Positions 16,664 to 25,701 of a stretch of DNA of 64,000 bases are shown piece after piece. Position 1 is the first letter of the stretch. Each line of letters opens with the position of its first letter. The translations under genes were made by a program, and so were the position numbers. The stretch is from JAOAIV01 sp038849555. Its GTDB lineage: Archaea; Thermoproteota; Bathyarchaeia; Bathyarchaeales; Bathycorpusculaceae. A model generated the notes under the pieces. It was given only the letters and a program-made list of their open reading frames with translations. It searched no databases and had not been told where the DNA came from. The stretch covers positions 3,555 through 67,554 of the forward strand of contig JAWCMT010000004.1 of the NCBI GenBank assembly GCA_038849555.1, given 5' to 3'.

Positions 16664-18700
16664 TTATGTCTTCTTTAGATAGCCTTCTTTTGGCTCGTAG
16701 ATTGTGCCTTCACGCAGCAGTTGGCTGAGCATGCGCTCCGTTTCAGCCTTTTGAATCTGATGCTTTGATTCCAACTCGCTTACAAGCGCGGCTTTTTCAA
16801 CCATGCCTGTTTCCTTTTCCATTTCCACCAGCACTGAGAGAACTACTTGCAGCTTGTCGCGGACGCTTTTAGGTTTCCCAGTCATTATAAGGTCTATGTC
16901 CATTCTTTCTGAGGACACGTCTATTCCAACTTCCTCCAGAGACCGCCTCATGATGGCTATCGCTGCTTCCGCGTCTTCAACGGTGACCTCTTTTCTCAAC
17001 GCTACGCGCGCTCTTGCCTCGGCTATGCGCACAAGCGACTCCAACTGCCTCGCGGTAATCGCTACAGGCGACCCCTCAGCTTCGCTTGCTGAACGCATCG
17101 CCAGATAAAAATCTCCGAGGCGCTTCGCGGCGGCGCTGCTCAGCGTCGGCTTAATGGTTTTTGCATAGCTCACGTATTTTCGCAGCAGGTCGGGCTCTAT
17201 TTGCGCGTCTAAGGGGCTTGCGCCTCTCTTATGAATCTCGAGAATGTGCTCCAACATTTTTGCATCCGAATCTTTATTCGGGATGTCCCGTAACACGAAA
17301 ATCAGGTCAAACCTGGACAGAATCGTCACGGGCAAAGAAATATTCTCGGCTACGGTTCTATGCGGCTCATACCTGCCTAAGGAGGGGTTAGCTGCGGCGA
17401 GTATGGCTGTGCGAGCGTTTAATGTGGCGACGATGCCGCCTTTCGCCACGGAAACCGTGTGCTGCTCCATGGCCTCGTGTATGGCAACGCGGTCTTCAGG
17501 ACGCATCTTATCCATTTCGTCTATGCATGCTATGCCTTTGTCAGCCAGCACCAGAGCGCCTGCTTCGAGGCTCATGCTTCCGCCTTTCTCGCGGATTACG
17601 GCGGCGGTTAAGCCAGCAGCAGTTGTGCCTCTGCCAGAGGTGTACAATCCACGCGGCGCTATTCGGGCTACATACTGCAAAAGCTGGGATTTGGCGGTGC
17701 CTGGGTCACCGATTAGGAGCGTGTTTATTTCGCCACGTACAGTTATGTCTGGAAGGCTTTTGGATACACCGCCGAAGAGAAGATACATGATGGCCTCCTT
17801 GATGTGCTCGTAGCCGTAGATTGAAGGCGCTATCGAATTCATTATTTTCCTGTGAACCCACGGGTCTCTTGCAAGCGCAAGGATTTTCTCTTCTTCCTCA
17901 GGCGTGGGCGGAGAAGTCTCAGGTTCTTTACCCAGCACCACGATTGAATTGGCGTCCAAGTGTAAAATGAAAGTGCGAAGTTTCCCTATTCCCGGACGAG
18001 AAGGCGCAACCGCACGGACTATCCCAACTATTGAAACGTGATCGCCTGGTCGAGCAACATCAACGATGTCGCTGCCAACGAGCTTAACATTCACGGTGCG
18101 CGGCAGCTGGCCAGGCGGCAGGTCTTCAGGACGCTCTTGCAGGCGGAGGTCTTGGGAGTCAACGAATGTGGATTCGTCTTGCATGAATTCAAAAGGTCCC
18201 TTTTGCCTGCAAGTGGGGTCACTGCACTCGAAAGGCGCTCTCAGAAACGGGCCTGTCTGCTCCACGTGTGTTAAAGTGCCGCAGCGTTTGCATTTGAACG
18301 CGGCATTCATCACCATAGGCCGCACGGGCGTGGCTCTGACCACGATGGCTTCGATCATAACTAGTTTTCCAAGATGCTTTGAACCGAGCTTTCGCAGCGG
18401 CTCCTTGCCAAGCAACTGCACAATTCTGACGGTGATTTTGTCTATTTTCTGAGCGTATTCTGCGTCTTCTATTTCAAGCTGCTCACGTGCAGCGTTGCTG
18501 GCATACTGCAGGAAGACATCGGGTTTCTCCATCAGTCTCTCGGCTAGGCTCTGGTCAAATGCGAAGAGGTCTTCAAAATCGATGGTGACCGATTCGCGCC
18601 CAGCTATGGCCATCTGCGAGATTCGCTGGCGATACTTCTCTTTTTTGAAGAACTCGAGAAAACTTTTTTGCGGGTCTACCGTCTCTAACTCTCGGGCCAT
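16664..18700 (-). CDS. mcm: replicative DNA helicase MCM
   Basis: A 678-residue archaeal minichromosome maintenance helicase that unwinds DNA ahead of the fork as a hexamer. It has an N-terminal domain with a zinc site (C137, C140, C159, C164), a Walker A at 331-338 (GDPGTAKS), Walker B CIDEMDKM, the arginine-finger region SRFDLIF, and a C-terminal winged helix. No intein is present. Its start overlaps the end of the GINS gene by 16 bp, the usual archaeal GINS-MCM pairing. Confidence 0.97.
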   Translation of the reverse strand: MARELETVDPQKSFLEFFKKEKYRQRISQMAIAGRESVTIDFEDLFAFDQSLAERLMEKPDVFLQYASNAAREQLEIEDAEYAQKIDKITVRIVQLLGKEPLRKLGSKHLGKLVMIEAIVVRATPVRPMVMNAAFKCKRCGTLTHVEQTGPFLRAPFECSDPTCRQKGPFEFMQDESTFVDSQDLRLQERPEDLPPGQLPRTVNVKLVGSDIVDVARPGDHVSIVGIVRAVAPSRPGIGKLRTFILHLDANSIVVLGKEPETSPPTPEEEEKILALARDPWVHRKIMNSIAPSIYGYEHIKEAIMYLLFGGVSKSLPDITVRGEINTLLIGDPGTAKSQLLQYVARIAPRGLYTSGRGTTAAGLTAAVIREKGGSMSLEAGALVLADKGIACIDEMDKMRPEDRVAIHEAMEQHTVSVAKGGIVATLNARTAILAAANPSLGRYEPHRTVAENISLPVTILSRFDLIFVLRDIPNKDSDAKMLEHILEIHKRGASPLDAQIEPDLLRKYVSYAKTIKPTLSSAAAKRLGDFYLAMRSASEAEGSPVAITARQLESLVRIAEARARVALRKEVTVEDAEAAIAIMRRSLEEVGIDVSSERMDIDLIMTGKPKSVRDKLQVVLSVLVEMEKETGMVEKAALVSELESKHQIQKAETERMLSQLLREGTIYEPKEGYLKKT

Positions 18701-19281
18701 CCTGCTTCACGTTCTCCTTCAAAATTTAGAATCTGCGCTTTCCACTCATTGATTATCCTACTTAGGCAAGTGTAAATAAAGCGCTCTTCGCAGGTAAATT
18801 TCTTTTGAATCTGGTCAGGCTGAGGTGGACCAGAAGACAACGCGACAATCTTCTTTAAACGGGAATTCACTATGTCCCAAGCGGAATGCTTCGCCTTCTC
18901 ATACTCCTGCACTTTCTCCGGATGCTTAGCTATCTCGCCCTTTATGCTCGCCAAGTAACGGCGAAGCCTCGGATAGAAATCCTCTGAAAGCTCGGAGATT
19001 TGCCCCGCCACTTGAACACGCTCTTTCCATTGAATCTTGTAAAGCTTAGTCGCGTCCAAGCAGTCGTCTTCGCGGAAATGGGCAATTCCCGCTTTAACCA
19101 GCTCCTGCGCTACCCAGTAATAAACTTCATACTCATTCCCTTCCGCTAAAGGCCCCAAAGATAACCCGGCAAGCTGAATCTCAGGATAATTTCGATCAGC
19201 AATAATTTTCACACGTAAATTTTCAAAACAAAAATCCAGATCCTTGACCCTTGACGGCACAGCTCTTTCCCCCTGCGGCAC
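18685..19281 (-). CDS. GINS complex subunit, Gins23 type
   Basis: A protein of up to 198 residues that activates MCM in the archaeal CMG-like helicase. The small beta domain comes first (VKIIADRNYPEIQLAGLSLG, then YWVAQELVKAG) and the helical domain second (EDFYPRLRRYL ... FTCEERFIYTCLSRIINEWK). This is the B-A order of Psf2/Psf3-like Gins23. Neighbouring MCM supports the call. The GTG at 19281 sits only a few bases from a TATA-like ATAAATATG; if that is the promoter, a leaderless start at GTG 19257 is more likely. Confidence 0.82.
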   Translation of the reverse strand: MPQGERAVPSRVKDLDFCFENLRVKIIADRNYPEIQLAGLSLGPLAEGNEYEVYYWVAQELVKAGIAHFREDDCLDATKLYKIQWKERVQVAGQISELSEDFYPRLRRYLASIKGEIAKHPEKVQEYEKAKHSAWDIVNSRLKKIVALSSGPPQPDQIQKKFTCEERFIYTCLSRIINEWKAQILNFEGEREAGWPES

Positions 19282-19341
19282 ATATTTATGCGGCGAAGCA
19301 GAATATAAGAGCAGTAGTTTAAATGTTTAGATTAAATAATT

Positions 19342-19500
19342 TGTGATTTTAGGGAAAAACGCGGCAACGCCGCCTTACTACAGCCAGAGCCGCAGCTTGC
19401 AGAAGAAGCTGTTGCGCTATTTCAGCAAAATCCGTTTGTAAAGCTAAGAGCGAAGCTACAAGGTTACTGCAAAATCGAGCGGAAACTGCCTTTAAGTGTA
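19342..19500 (+). other. protein-like open frame without a start codon (possible relic)
   Basis: Between GINS and the kinase gene, one plus-strand frame reads DFREKRGNAALLQPEPQLAE, then EEAVALFQQNPFVKLRAKLQ and GYCKIERKLPLS. The composition resembles real protein, but the frame has a stop just upstream and no ATG, GTG or TTG start. It could be a gene remnant or chance. Confidence 0.2.
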
Positions 19501-19587
19501 CCACTTCATAATCTCTGCTATTGCATTATCAGAGTAACCTGCATCTTTGAGGGCTCTCTGCAGGTCATCTGCGGTTTCAATATCCAC
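19492..19587 (-). CDS. possible 31-residue small protein
   Basis: On the minus strand, GTG 19587 opens a short frame: VDIETADDLQRALKDAGYSD followed by NAIAEIMKWYT and a TAA stop. An in-frame TTG lies at 19599. A TATA-like AAAAAGATAAATA about 25-40 nt upstream (near 19614-19630) would give a leaderless transcript. The helical, acidic composition is protein-like. No family is recognised. Confidence 0.3.
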   Translation of the reverse strand: MDIETADDLQRALKDAGYSDNAIAEIMKWYT

Positions 19588-19798
19588 AAGCAGCACCAAA
19601 AAAGGTTATTTTGAATCAGTATTTATCTTTTTATTCCGATTTCGGAATATGTCAAGAAATGCGCATAGACGCCGCTAACTGGGCTTATTGGCTATTGAAG
19701 CATACAACATTCAGCCATTGCCTGTGATTTGCCTTAGGATATTCCTATATACCAAGTTTTACAAAAGAGAGTTATTAGCTATTCATGGCGGAGGACAA

Positions 19799-20815
19799 AT
19801 GAGGCAGATGCTGACGCAGAAACAAATTGTGGACGCTTTAATGAAGCCTGAAGCCTACGACGAGGCCGTGGGCAAAGTTGAGCTGGAGCAGACGCATATT
19901 TCCTTTGTCTTCCTAACTGAACGATTTGTTTACAAGGTTAAGAAGGCCGTTAACTTCGGCTTCTTGGACTTCACAACGCTGGAGAAGAGGCGGTTCTTCT
20001 GCCAGAAGGAGCTGGAGCTTAACAGGCGATTATGCGGCGACATGTATCTTGAAGTAGTGCCCATCAACAAGGCTGCTGCAGTCAAAATCAAGGGCGCTGG
20101 CGAAACAGTGGAGTACGCGGTGAAAATGAGGCGGCTGCCGCAGGATAAAATAATGAGCAGACTCCTCGAAGAGAACAAAGTGGACAGAACGCTTGTGGAC
20201 AGAATAGCTAAGATAATTGCGGATTTCCATGCGAAAGCGGAGACAAACCAGCAAATAAGCAAGTTCGGCTCCTTAGCCACGATAGAGGCTAATTGGAAAG
20301 AGAATTTTGAGCAAACCGAGGCGTTCATCGGCAACACAGTATCCAAAGAAGACTTCGAGCTAATCCGCAGTAAGGTTTATGCTTTCATGAAGCGAAACTC
20401 GGCGGTTTTTGAGAAGCGCGCTACAACGGGCAAGGTTAAAGATTGCCATGGCGACATTCACTCAGGCAACATTTTCATTGAAAACGGCATCTACATCTTC
20501 GACGCCATAGAATTCAACGACAGATTCCGGTATTCCGACGCCGCCGCGGACGTGGCGTTTCTCGCCATGGACTTAGACTTCAGGGGGCGCCCAGACCTTT
20601 CAGAAGTATTTATTGAAAAATACATGGAATATTCTGGCGACAGAGAATTGCCGTTGCTTTTGCCTTTCTACAAGTGCTACCGAGCCTACGTTCGCGGAAA
20701 AGTCGTCAGCTTCAAACTAAACGACCCAAATGTACGTAGCGAAGACAAGGACGCCGCAAAGAGGGAAGCAACCGCATATTTCAAACTGGCCACTACTTAC
20801 GCGAAGAACCTTTAG
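19799..20815 (+). CDS. aminoglycoside-phosphotransferase-fold kinase, COG2187-like
   Basis: A 338-residue protein from ATG 19799, preceded by GGCGGAGG as ribosome-binding site (an upstream frame to 19688 is unlikely to be translated). It shows FLTERFVYKVKKAVNFGFLD (lysine of the nucleotide site), the catalytic loop CHGDIHSGNIFIE, and IFDAIEFND as the metal-binding DxE equivalent of the APH fold. In many bacteria this domain is fused to a COG0645 P-loop kinase; here a COG0645-like gene is two genes away on the opposite strand (21695-22306). The substrate is unknown. Confidence 0.78.
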   Translation: MRQMLTQKQIVDALMKPEAYDEAVGKVELEQTHISFVFLTERFVYKVKKAVNFGFLDFTTLEKRRFFCQKELELNRRLCGDMYLEVVPINKAAAVKIKGAGETVEYAVKMRRLPQDKIMSRLLEENKVDRTLVDRIAKIIADFHAKAETNQQISKFGSLATIEANWKENFEQTEAFIGNTVSKEDFELIRSKVYAFMKRNSAVFEKRATTGKVKDCHGDIHSGNIFIENGIYIFDAIEFNDRFRYSDAAADVAFLAMDLDFRGRPDLSEVFIEKYMEYSGDRELPLLLPFYKCYRAYVRGKVVSFKLNDPNVRSEDKDAAKREATAYFKLATTYAKNL

Positions 20816-20821
20816 CCGTGA

Positions 20822-21682
20822 TTACCTAAATTGCTCGGCAACGTACTCAGGGATTTTTACTATCCCCATGACTATGGGTTTCTGGTGGCAGTCACTTCCG
20901 CCCGTCACGATTAACCCATGCGCCTTTGCGAATCGCAAGTAATGCGCTGTGGTTTCCGCGTCATTGCGGATGTGCCAACATTCCACGCCGTCAATATACG
21001 CCAGCATTGCCTCCTCTATTATTTTGGTCTGTTGAGGCAGCGACTTGGTAAGCGCCNNNNNNNNNNGAGGGTCGTTGGGATGCGCCAGAACGATTTTTCC
21101 GCCAGCGTTTCTCACAAGCCGCGATGCCTCCTCAAGATAAAGCGGATACTTGGGCACGTCGCACTTCACGAGGTAGCGGTCAAAAGCTTCCTGCCTATTC
21201 CTGACGATGCCTTTCCGCACAAGGTAATCCGCGATGTGTGGCCTGCCAAGGGTTCCATCAACAGATGCTTGGATTTCGTCGAAATCACGCTTAGTTAGCG
21301 GCAGGATGCCTTCTTTTTCGAATTCCGCGTTAAGATTGCTGAGGATTTTGGAGGCTCTTTCCTCGCGGTAACGCGATATCTGCTCAAGTTTAGCCTTTAA
21401 CGCCTTGTCTTCCGCGTCAAATTGGTAGCCTAGAAAATCCAGCGATATTGGCTTACCCTGATGATACCCTTGATGCGCGAAGGTTACGTTTAACTCAACG
21501 CCTGAAACGTAGCGGATTCCGGCTTTTGCGGCGGCTTTGATGGCGGCTGGCTGGCAGTCGATGGAATCGTGGTCTGTGATGGAAATGAAGCCAATGTTTC
21601 GGCGTTTAGCCTCCTTGAAGATTTCTTCGACAGTTAAGGCGCCGTCAGATTGCTTGGAATGAATATGCAAATCTATTATCAT
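20822..21682 (-). CDS. PHP-domain metal-dependent phosphoesterase (interrupted by an N gap)
   Basis: About 286 residues as read across the gap at 21057-21066. It carries the PHP motifs: N-terminal DLHIHSKQSDG, ITDHDSI, GVELNV, LAHPND, and GGSDCHQ near the C-terminus. These ligate two or three metal ions for phosphoester hydrolysis (COG0613, 3',5'-nucleoside bisphosphate or RNA 5' end processing in characterised relatives). The ten Ns fall right after the LAHPND metal motif and happen to keep frame, but their true length is unknown. It abuts the convergent kinase gene and sits 12 bp downstream of the P-loop kinase gene. Confidence 0.85.
   Translation of the reverse strand: MIIDLHIHSKQSDGALTVEEIFKEAKRRNIGFISITDHDSIDCQPAAIKAAAKAGIRYVSGVELNVTFAHQGYHQGKPISLDFLGYQFDAEDKALKAKLEQISRYREERASKILSNLNAEFEKEGILPLTKRDFDEIQASVDGTLGRPHIADYLVRKGIVRNRQEAFDRYLVKCDVPKYPLYLEEASRLVRNAGGKIVLAHPNDPXXXXALTKSLPQQTKIIEEAMLAYIDGVECWHIRNDAETTAHYLRFAKAHGLIVTGGSDCHQKPIVMGIVKIPEYVAEQFR
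21057..21066. other. assembly gap (10 N)
   Basis: Ten consecutive undetermined bases inside the PHP gene, the same size as the gap at 31486-31495, so probably a fixed-length scaffold placeholder. Confidence 0.95.
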
Positions 21683-21694
21683 GGAGCTGCCTAT

Positions 21695-22306
21695 CTACCG
21701 TTTCTCCATGCCGATGATGTACCAGTCTTCTGGGGCATCATGCTCCGTGTCCACGGTCAAATGCATAATGCTAAGCTGCGGGAAAAGCTTCTTCAGGTCA
21801 TCTATGTCAACAGGCTGAAACTTGCTCTTGTTATTGTAATAAGCTTCCTTGGTCAGGGCGTTTGACTCATAATTCTCCTTTGTTCGCCTAAGAATCCGCG
21901 CAATAGACGCTTCCTCGGAACAGTGAGTTTCAAGAATAACAAAGGTCATGCCGTGCTTAGCGGCGATTTCAGCGGCGCGCCTACGCAGATCCTGTTTAAC
22001 GAAGGTGGCATCAAGAATTAAGCCCTGCTTGCTTTTGACCGCATGCTCCTCTGCTCTGCGAAACATCTCATCATAGACGGACAAGCGCTTGCTCATGTTC
22101 CCCGCCACTTTCGGGTCGAATACATCCTCGTTTTTGAGAACCTCGAGGCGGATTAAATCGCTCCTGAGAATGGAGTACCCCTTGATCTTTGAGATTTCCT
22201 CGGAGGTCTCGGTTTTCCATGTTCCAGGTAACCCGCAGGTGATTAGCAAAACGTTGGAGCCCAACTCTTTCTTTACGAATTCAGCAAAAGGTTCCTTCAA
22301 CAGCAT
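21695..22306 (-). CDS. P-loop kinase, COG0645-like
   Basis: A 203-residue AAA/zeta-toxin-like kinase. The Walker A is GLPGTWKT near residues 25-32, followed by ILRSDLIRLEV (the aspartate typical of substrate-binding in small-molecule kinases) and GLILDATFVKQDLRRRA with the conserved DATF element. It is co-directional with and 12 bp upstream of the PHP gene. The COG2187-type kinase next to it is a frequent fusion partner of this family, so the proteins may act on one phosphorylated or phosphorylatable substrate; the identity is unknown. Confidence 0.75.
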   Translation of the reverse strand: MLLKEPFAEFVKKELGSNVLLITCGLPGTWKTETSEEISKIKGYSILRSDLIRLEVLKNEDVFDPKVAGNMSKRLSVYDEMFRRAEEHAVKSKQGLILDATFVKQDLRRRAAEIAAKHGMTFVILETHCSEEASIARILRRTKENYESNALTKEAYYNNKSKFQPVDIDDLKKLFPQLSIMHLTVDTEHDAPEDWYIIGMEKR

Positions 22307-22461
22307 CCTCCCAAATGAGGATTTGACGTAAAAGCATAATTAAACTTTTCCAGCAGCAAAAAGACACTAAGTATCAATAAAAGCGCTGTAAACGCTATCT
22401 TGCAAAGGCAAAGCTAAATAGTTAGGCGGCAATTCTTTTCTGAAAAAGAAGGACCTTTGCC

Positions 22462-23718
22462 ATGAAGGAATTTCAAGTTAAAGACGAAAAGTTGGCGCCG
22501 CAAGGCCATCTGCAAATCGAGTGGGCTTCAGCTCACATGCCCGTGCTTAACCAGATCAAACGCAGATTCAGCAAAGAGCAGCCGCTTAAAGGCTTGACGC
22601 TCGGCGCATGCCTGCACGTTACGAAGGAGACTGCGGTTTTAGTTGACGCTTTAATGGCTGGAGGCGCAAAAGTTGCCTTATGCGGTTCGAATCCGCTTTC
22701 CACACAAGACGACGTCGCCGCGGCGCTTGCGGAAAAAGGCGTCCACGTTTTTGCACAGCGCGGACAGACAACTGATGAGTATTACTGGTGCATAAATAAG
22801 GTGTTAGATTATAAGCCGGTGATAACTCTTGACGACGGCGCCGACCTTGTCGGTACGTTGCATAGCAAGCGGACAGAAGAACTGGCGAATGTTAAGGGCG
22901 GAACAGAAGAAACCACGACGGGCGTGCTGCGGCTGCGGGCGATGGAGAACACGGGAAGCCTCAAGTACGCGATTATAGCTGTAAACGACGCTTACACGAA
23001 ATATCTCTTTGACAATCGCTATGGGACGGGCCAAAGCACCATAGACGGAATCCTAAGAGCCACAAACATTCTTTTGGCGGGCAAAACTTTCGTGGTCTGC
23101 GGCTACGGCTGGTGCTCAAGAGGCATAGCCATGCGCGCGCAAGGCATGGGCGCGAACGTTGTGGTAACGGAAACCAATCCGCTCAGAGCCCTAGAAGCGG
23201 CAATGAATGGGCTACGCGTTATGCAGATAGCTGAAGCGGCTGCAGTAGGCGATATATTTGTTACAGCCACCGGCGACATCAGCGTGATAAGGAAAGAGCA
23301 TATGGAGAAAATGAAGGATGGTGCCATAATCGCGAACAGCGGGCACTTCAACGTTGAAATTAACTTGAAAGATTTAGAAGAATTGGCGACTGCGAAACGA
23401 ACCGTGAGACCCAACCTGCAGGAATATACCCTACGGAACGGAAGAAGACTTTACCTTTTAGCCGAGGGCAGACTGGTAAACTTGGCTGCAGCCGAGGGAC
23501 ACCCATCGGAGGTTATGGACATGTCCTTTGCGAACCAAGCTCTATGCGTGGAGCACATCGCCAAAACCGCGAGGATGCCGCCGAAAGTTTACACGGTTCC
23601 AAGGGAAATAGACGAGGCAGTTGCGGAGCTGAAGCTGAAAGCTATGGGAATAAAAATCGACGAACTCACGCCTGAGCAGCGAAAGTACTTGGCTACGTGG
23701 GAACTGGGAACTACATAG
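22462..23718 (+). CDS. ahcY: S-adenosylhomocysteine hydrolase
   Basis: A 418-residue NAD-dependent enzyme splitting SAH to adenosine and homocysteine, which relieves product inhibition of methyltransferases. Motifs: HVTKETAVL near the N-terminus, TLDDGADLV, GGTEETTTGVLRL, the NAD site VCGYGWCSRGIAMRAQGMGA, TATGDISVI, and GHFNVEI. The C-terminal region is of the shorter archaeal type and ends soon after LATWELG. Confidence 0.96.
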   Translation: MKEFQVKDEKLAPQGHLQIEWASAHMPVLNQIKRRFSKEQPLKGLTLGACLHVTKETAVLVDALMAGGAKVALCGSNPLSTQDDVAAALAEKGVHVFAQRGQTTDEYYWCINKVLDYKPVITLDDGADLVGTLHSKRTEELANVKGGTEETTTGVLRLRAMENTGSLKYAIIAVNDAYTKYLFDNRYGTGQSTIDGILRATNILLAGKTFVVCGYGWCSRGIAMRAQGMGANVVVTETNPLRALEAAMNGLRVMQIAEAAAVGDIFVTATGDISVIRKEHMEKMKDGAIIANSGHFNVEINLKDLEELATAKRTVRPNLQEYTLRNGRRLYLLAEGRLVNLAAAEGHPSEVMDMSFANQALCVEHIAKTARMPPKVYTVPREIDEAVAELKLKAMGIKIDELTPEQRKYLATWELGTT

Positions 23719-23793
23719 CAGAAGTATATCAGCCGTTATGGTAAACTTTAAATGGATTAAGAATATAACATGCCCTATAAGTGGTGAAAAGCT

Positions 23794-24114
23794 TTGAGTA
23801 AAGATCAAGCAATAGGTGGAGCAATATTAGTTGTCTGCTTACTAGTCGCTATAGGCTATACACTCTCGCTGTTTGTTCCAAACTGGCCGTCATGGATCGG
23901 AATTGATTACGAATTTCCACAATTATGGGTAGTTGCGATACCAGTGTTCATAGCGTTCATTGCGATACTGCTCATAGGTGCTTGGATAGGCTGGACAATG
24001 GCTACTACGCCCCCGCCAAAACCCATCGAAGAAATCACTGCCGAGATGGAAGAGAAAAAGATAGAGGAAACAAAGCCGACAGAAGCCGCCGAAGAGAAAA
24101 AGAAGAAAGCTTAA
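23794..24114 (+). CDS. two-helix membrane protein with an acidic/lysine-rich tail
   Basis: A 106-residue protein starting at TTG 23794. Two transmembrane segments lie at about 7-29 and 45-68, and then a cytoplasmic tail of Glu/Lys repeats ends in KKKKA. It resembles small archaeal membrane proteins of unknown role. It follows SAH hydrolase by 75 bp. Downstream (24115-24205) is a T-rich convergent region with no gene, likely holding terminators for both strands. Confidence 0.65.
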   Translation: MSKDQAIGGAILVVCLLVAIGYTLSLFVPNWPSWIGIDYEFPQLWVVAIPVFIAFIAILLIGAWIGWTMATTPPPKPIEEITAEMEEKKIEETKPTEAAEEKKKKA

Positions 24115-24205
24115 GCTCCCAAATTTTACAACAAAAAATCCATTTTATTAGTTTTTTTGTTTTTAAAAAATAGTTAATAGTTTATTTAACGATTTTAAGT
24201 CAAAC

Positions 24206-24589
24206 TTATATGGCAAGCATTTTAAAAGCGAAATAAAGCACTGCATTGACTATAGCAGAGACAACAAGCACTGTTAAAACTAGTTTCGGAGAGAAAGGCA
24301 GAACATTTTCTTCAACCTTAGGCTGCACATCATACTCTTTAATTTCACGAGCTGCCGCGTCGATGCGGACTACGGCGGTGAACCGTTTCGTTTCAACTTC
24401 AACAGTGTAAATCTCGCCTTCCATAGCAACACGCTTAGGCTTCAAGATGCCCTTATGACCCAGACGCTTCAAAAAAGCGGTAGCTATGGTTGTGACTACT
24501 TCAGCGTTCAACTTTTTTGGCTGAGCCAACGCAGAAGTGACAACTGCGTCGGGAACTGTTTCTTGCGAAGATATTGCCAACTGTGACAT
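24206..24589 (-). CDS. tail-anchored protein of unknown function
   Basis: A 127-residue protein with a soluble N-terminal part and one hydrophobic C-terminal helix (about residues 100-124) without a following charged tail, the pattern of a tail-anchored protein. The middle strand pair YTVEVETKRFTAVVRIDA looks like a PepSY-type beta hairpin. No catalytic motif was recognised. It reads in the same direction as the zinc protein at 24658. Confidence 0.6.
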   Translation of the reverse strand: MSQLAISSQETVPDAVVTSALAQPKKLNAEVVTTIATAFLKRLGHKGILKPKRVAMEGEIYTVEVETKRFTAVVRIDAAAREIKEYDVQPKVEENVLPFSPKLVLTVLVVSAIVNAVLYFAFKMLAI

Positions 24590-24657
24590 CTCCTAACTAT
24601 TCTTTAGAAAAACTATTACTGCTTAAAAGAAAGTGTGTGTAACAGAGCCAGACATAC

Positions 24658-25050
24658 CTACTTCGCTTTCTTTAGCATGCATTCAACTATATCCTTGCAC
24701 ATCATGCATTCATCGGGAATCTTATCCTTGGAAGACCGCTCACTCAGATAACCCAAGTAGTAACTGCAGCCGTCAGACTTTTCGCGAGTTTCAACATGCT
24801 CTTCTGCAAGCACCGGCTCTTCTGCAACGGTTTCTTTTACTTCCTCAACAGTAACAGTTACTTTATGTTCAATTGGCATTATTTTGGTCAAACAGTATGG
24901 ACATGCATCATATGGTTCTTGGGAGGCTTGCTGCAGATTTAAAACTCTAATGGGCCTATTGAAAACTCTGCCGCAAGAAACATTCTGGCAAGTAAACGCA
25001 CTACTTTTTTGGTTTTCTTCTTCAGACTTGGAGATAGATAACCCTCCCAC
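24658..25050 (-). CDS. zinc-binding protein with two cysteine clusters
   Basis: A 130-residue protein. The N-terminal zinc ribbon is CQNVSCGRVF ... CPYCLTKI, a Val/Glu-rich linker follows, and the C-terminal motif is CSYYLGYLSER ... ECMMCKDIVECM, which looks like a second metal site. The same C-terminal motif is remembered from other archaeal proteins of unknown function. It probably binds zinc in the cytoplasm; its role is unknown. Confidence 0.65.
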   Translation of the reverse strand: MGGLSISKSEEENQKSSAFTCQNVSCGRVFNRPIRVLNLQQASQEPYDACPYCLTKIMPIEHKVTVTVEEVKETVAEEPVLAEEHVETREKSDGCSYYLGYLSERSSKDKIPDECMMCKDIVECMLKKAK

Positions 25051-25107
25051 AGAAAAAATGCAGCGTCCACACTTATAGTATTAATGAATTTAAAATACGT
25101 ATCACAG

Positions 25108-25701
25108 CTACTCAAGATTACAAACCTGTTCAGGCGAAGCAAGCTTTTTGAGAGCATCAACACCCTCGGCGTAGCCTGAAGCAAGCAAGATATCGCCTAG
25201 CTGAATAGCTGTGTCAGGCTTCGGACGCAAACTTTTTTCACCGCGCCTTATAACAAGAATCCACATACCTGTCGCCTCATGCACCCGCGCCTCCTTCAAA
25301 GTCTTATTCACAAGCGGCGAACCTGAAGTCACGCAGACTTGAGTAACAGTTTCCTCCGCTTCCCGTATGGTTAATTTTAATACGGGATGCGGCTCAATAC
25401 CTCTCAAAACAACCTCAGCAATTTCCGCAGCGGCATCCGCGATTTTTTCAGTTGCCACACCCAGCCGAATAAGCCCTAAAAAGCCAGACGCCTCTTCTTT
25501 CTTAAAATCGCTTGTCAAAGCCAGAAGCTCGAAATCCGTATGCAACTGATCCACGTACTCCTCGAGACGCTGCACTTCTTCAGCCAAGTCCTTACTGTTC
25601 AGCATAAGTGAAGAGTAAGCCAAGTCAATCATAAGCTCAGAAGTATTCTTGAGTTCAACAAAGCGCTCCACGATTTCTTCGAACTGCTTCAGCTCAGTCA
25701 C
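25108..25701 (-). CDS. PhoU-like / TrkA-C domain protein, second of a pair (COG3273 type)
   Basis: A 197-residue protein with an N-terminal PhoU-like helical bundle (SELMIDLAYSSLM ... EEVQRLEEYVDQL) and a C-terminal RCK-C/TrkA-C domain (VCVTSGSPLVNKTLKEARV ... GDILLASGYAEGVDALKKL). TrkA-C domains sense small ligands or nucleotides that gate transporters. Its GTG start overlaps the stop of the paralogue at 25698-26309 by 4 bp. With the permease at 26371 it forms a three-gene operon, so it probably regulates cation transport. Confidence 0.82.
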   Translation of the reverse strand: MTELKQFEEIVERFVELKNTSELMIDLAYSSLMLNSKDLAEEVQRLEEYVDQLHTDFELLALTSDFKKEEASGFLGLIRLGVATEKIADAAAEIAEVVLRGIEPHPVLKLTIREAEETVTQVCVTSGSPLVNKTLKEARVHEATGMWILVIRRGEKSLRPKPDTAIQLGDILLASGYAEGVDALKKLASPEQVCNLE

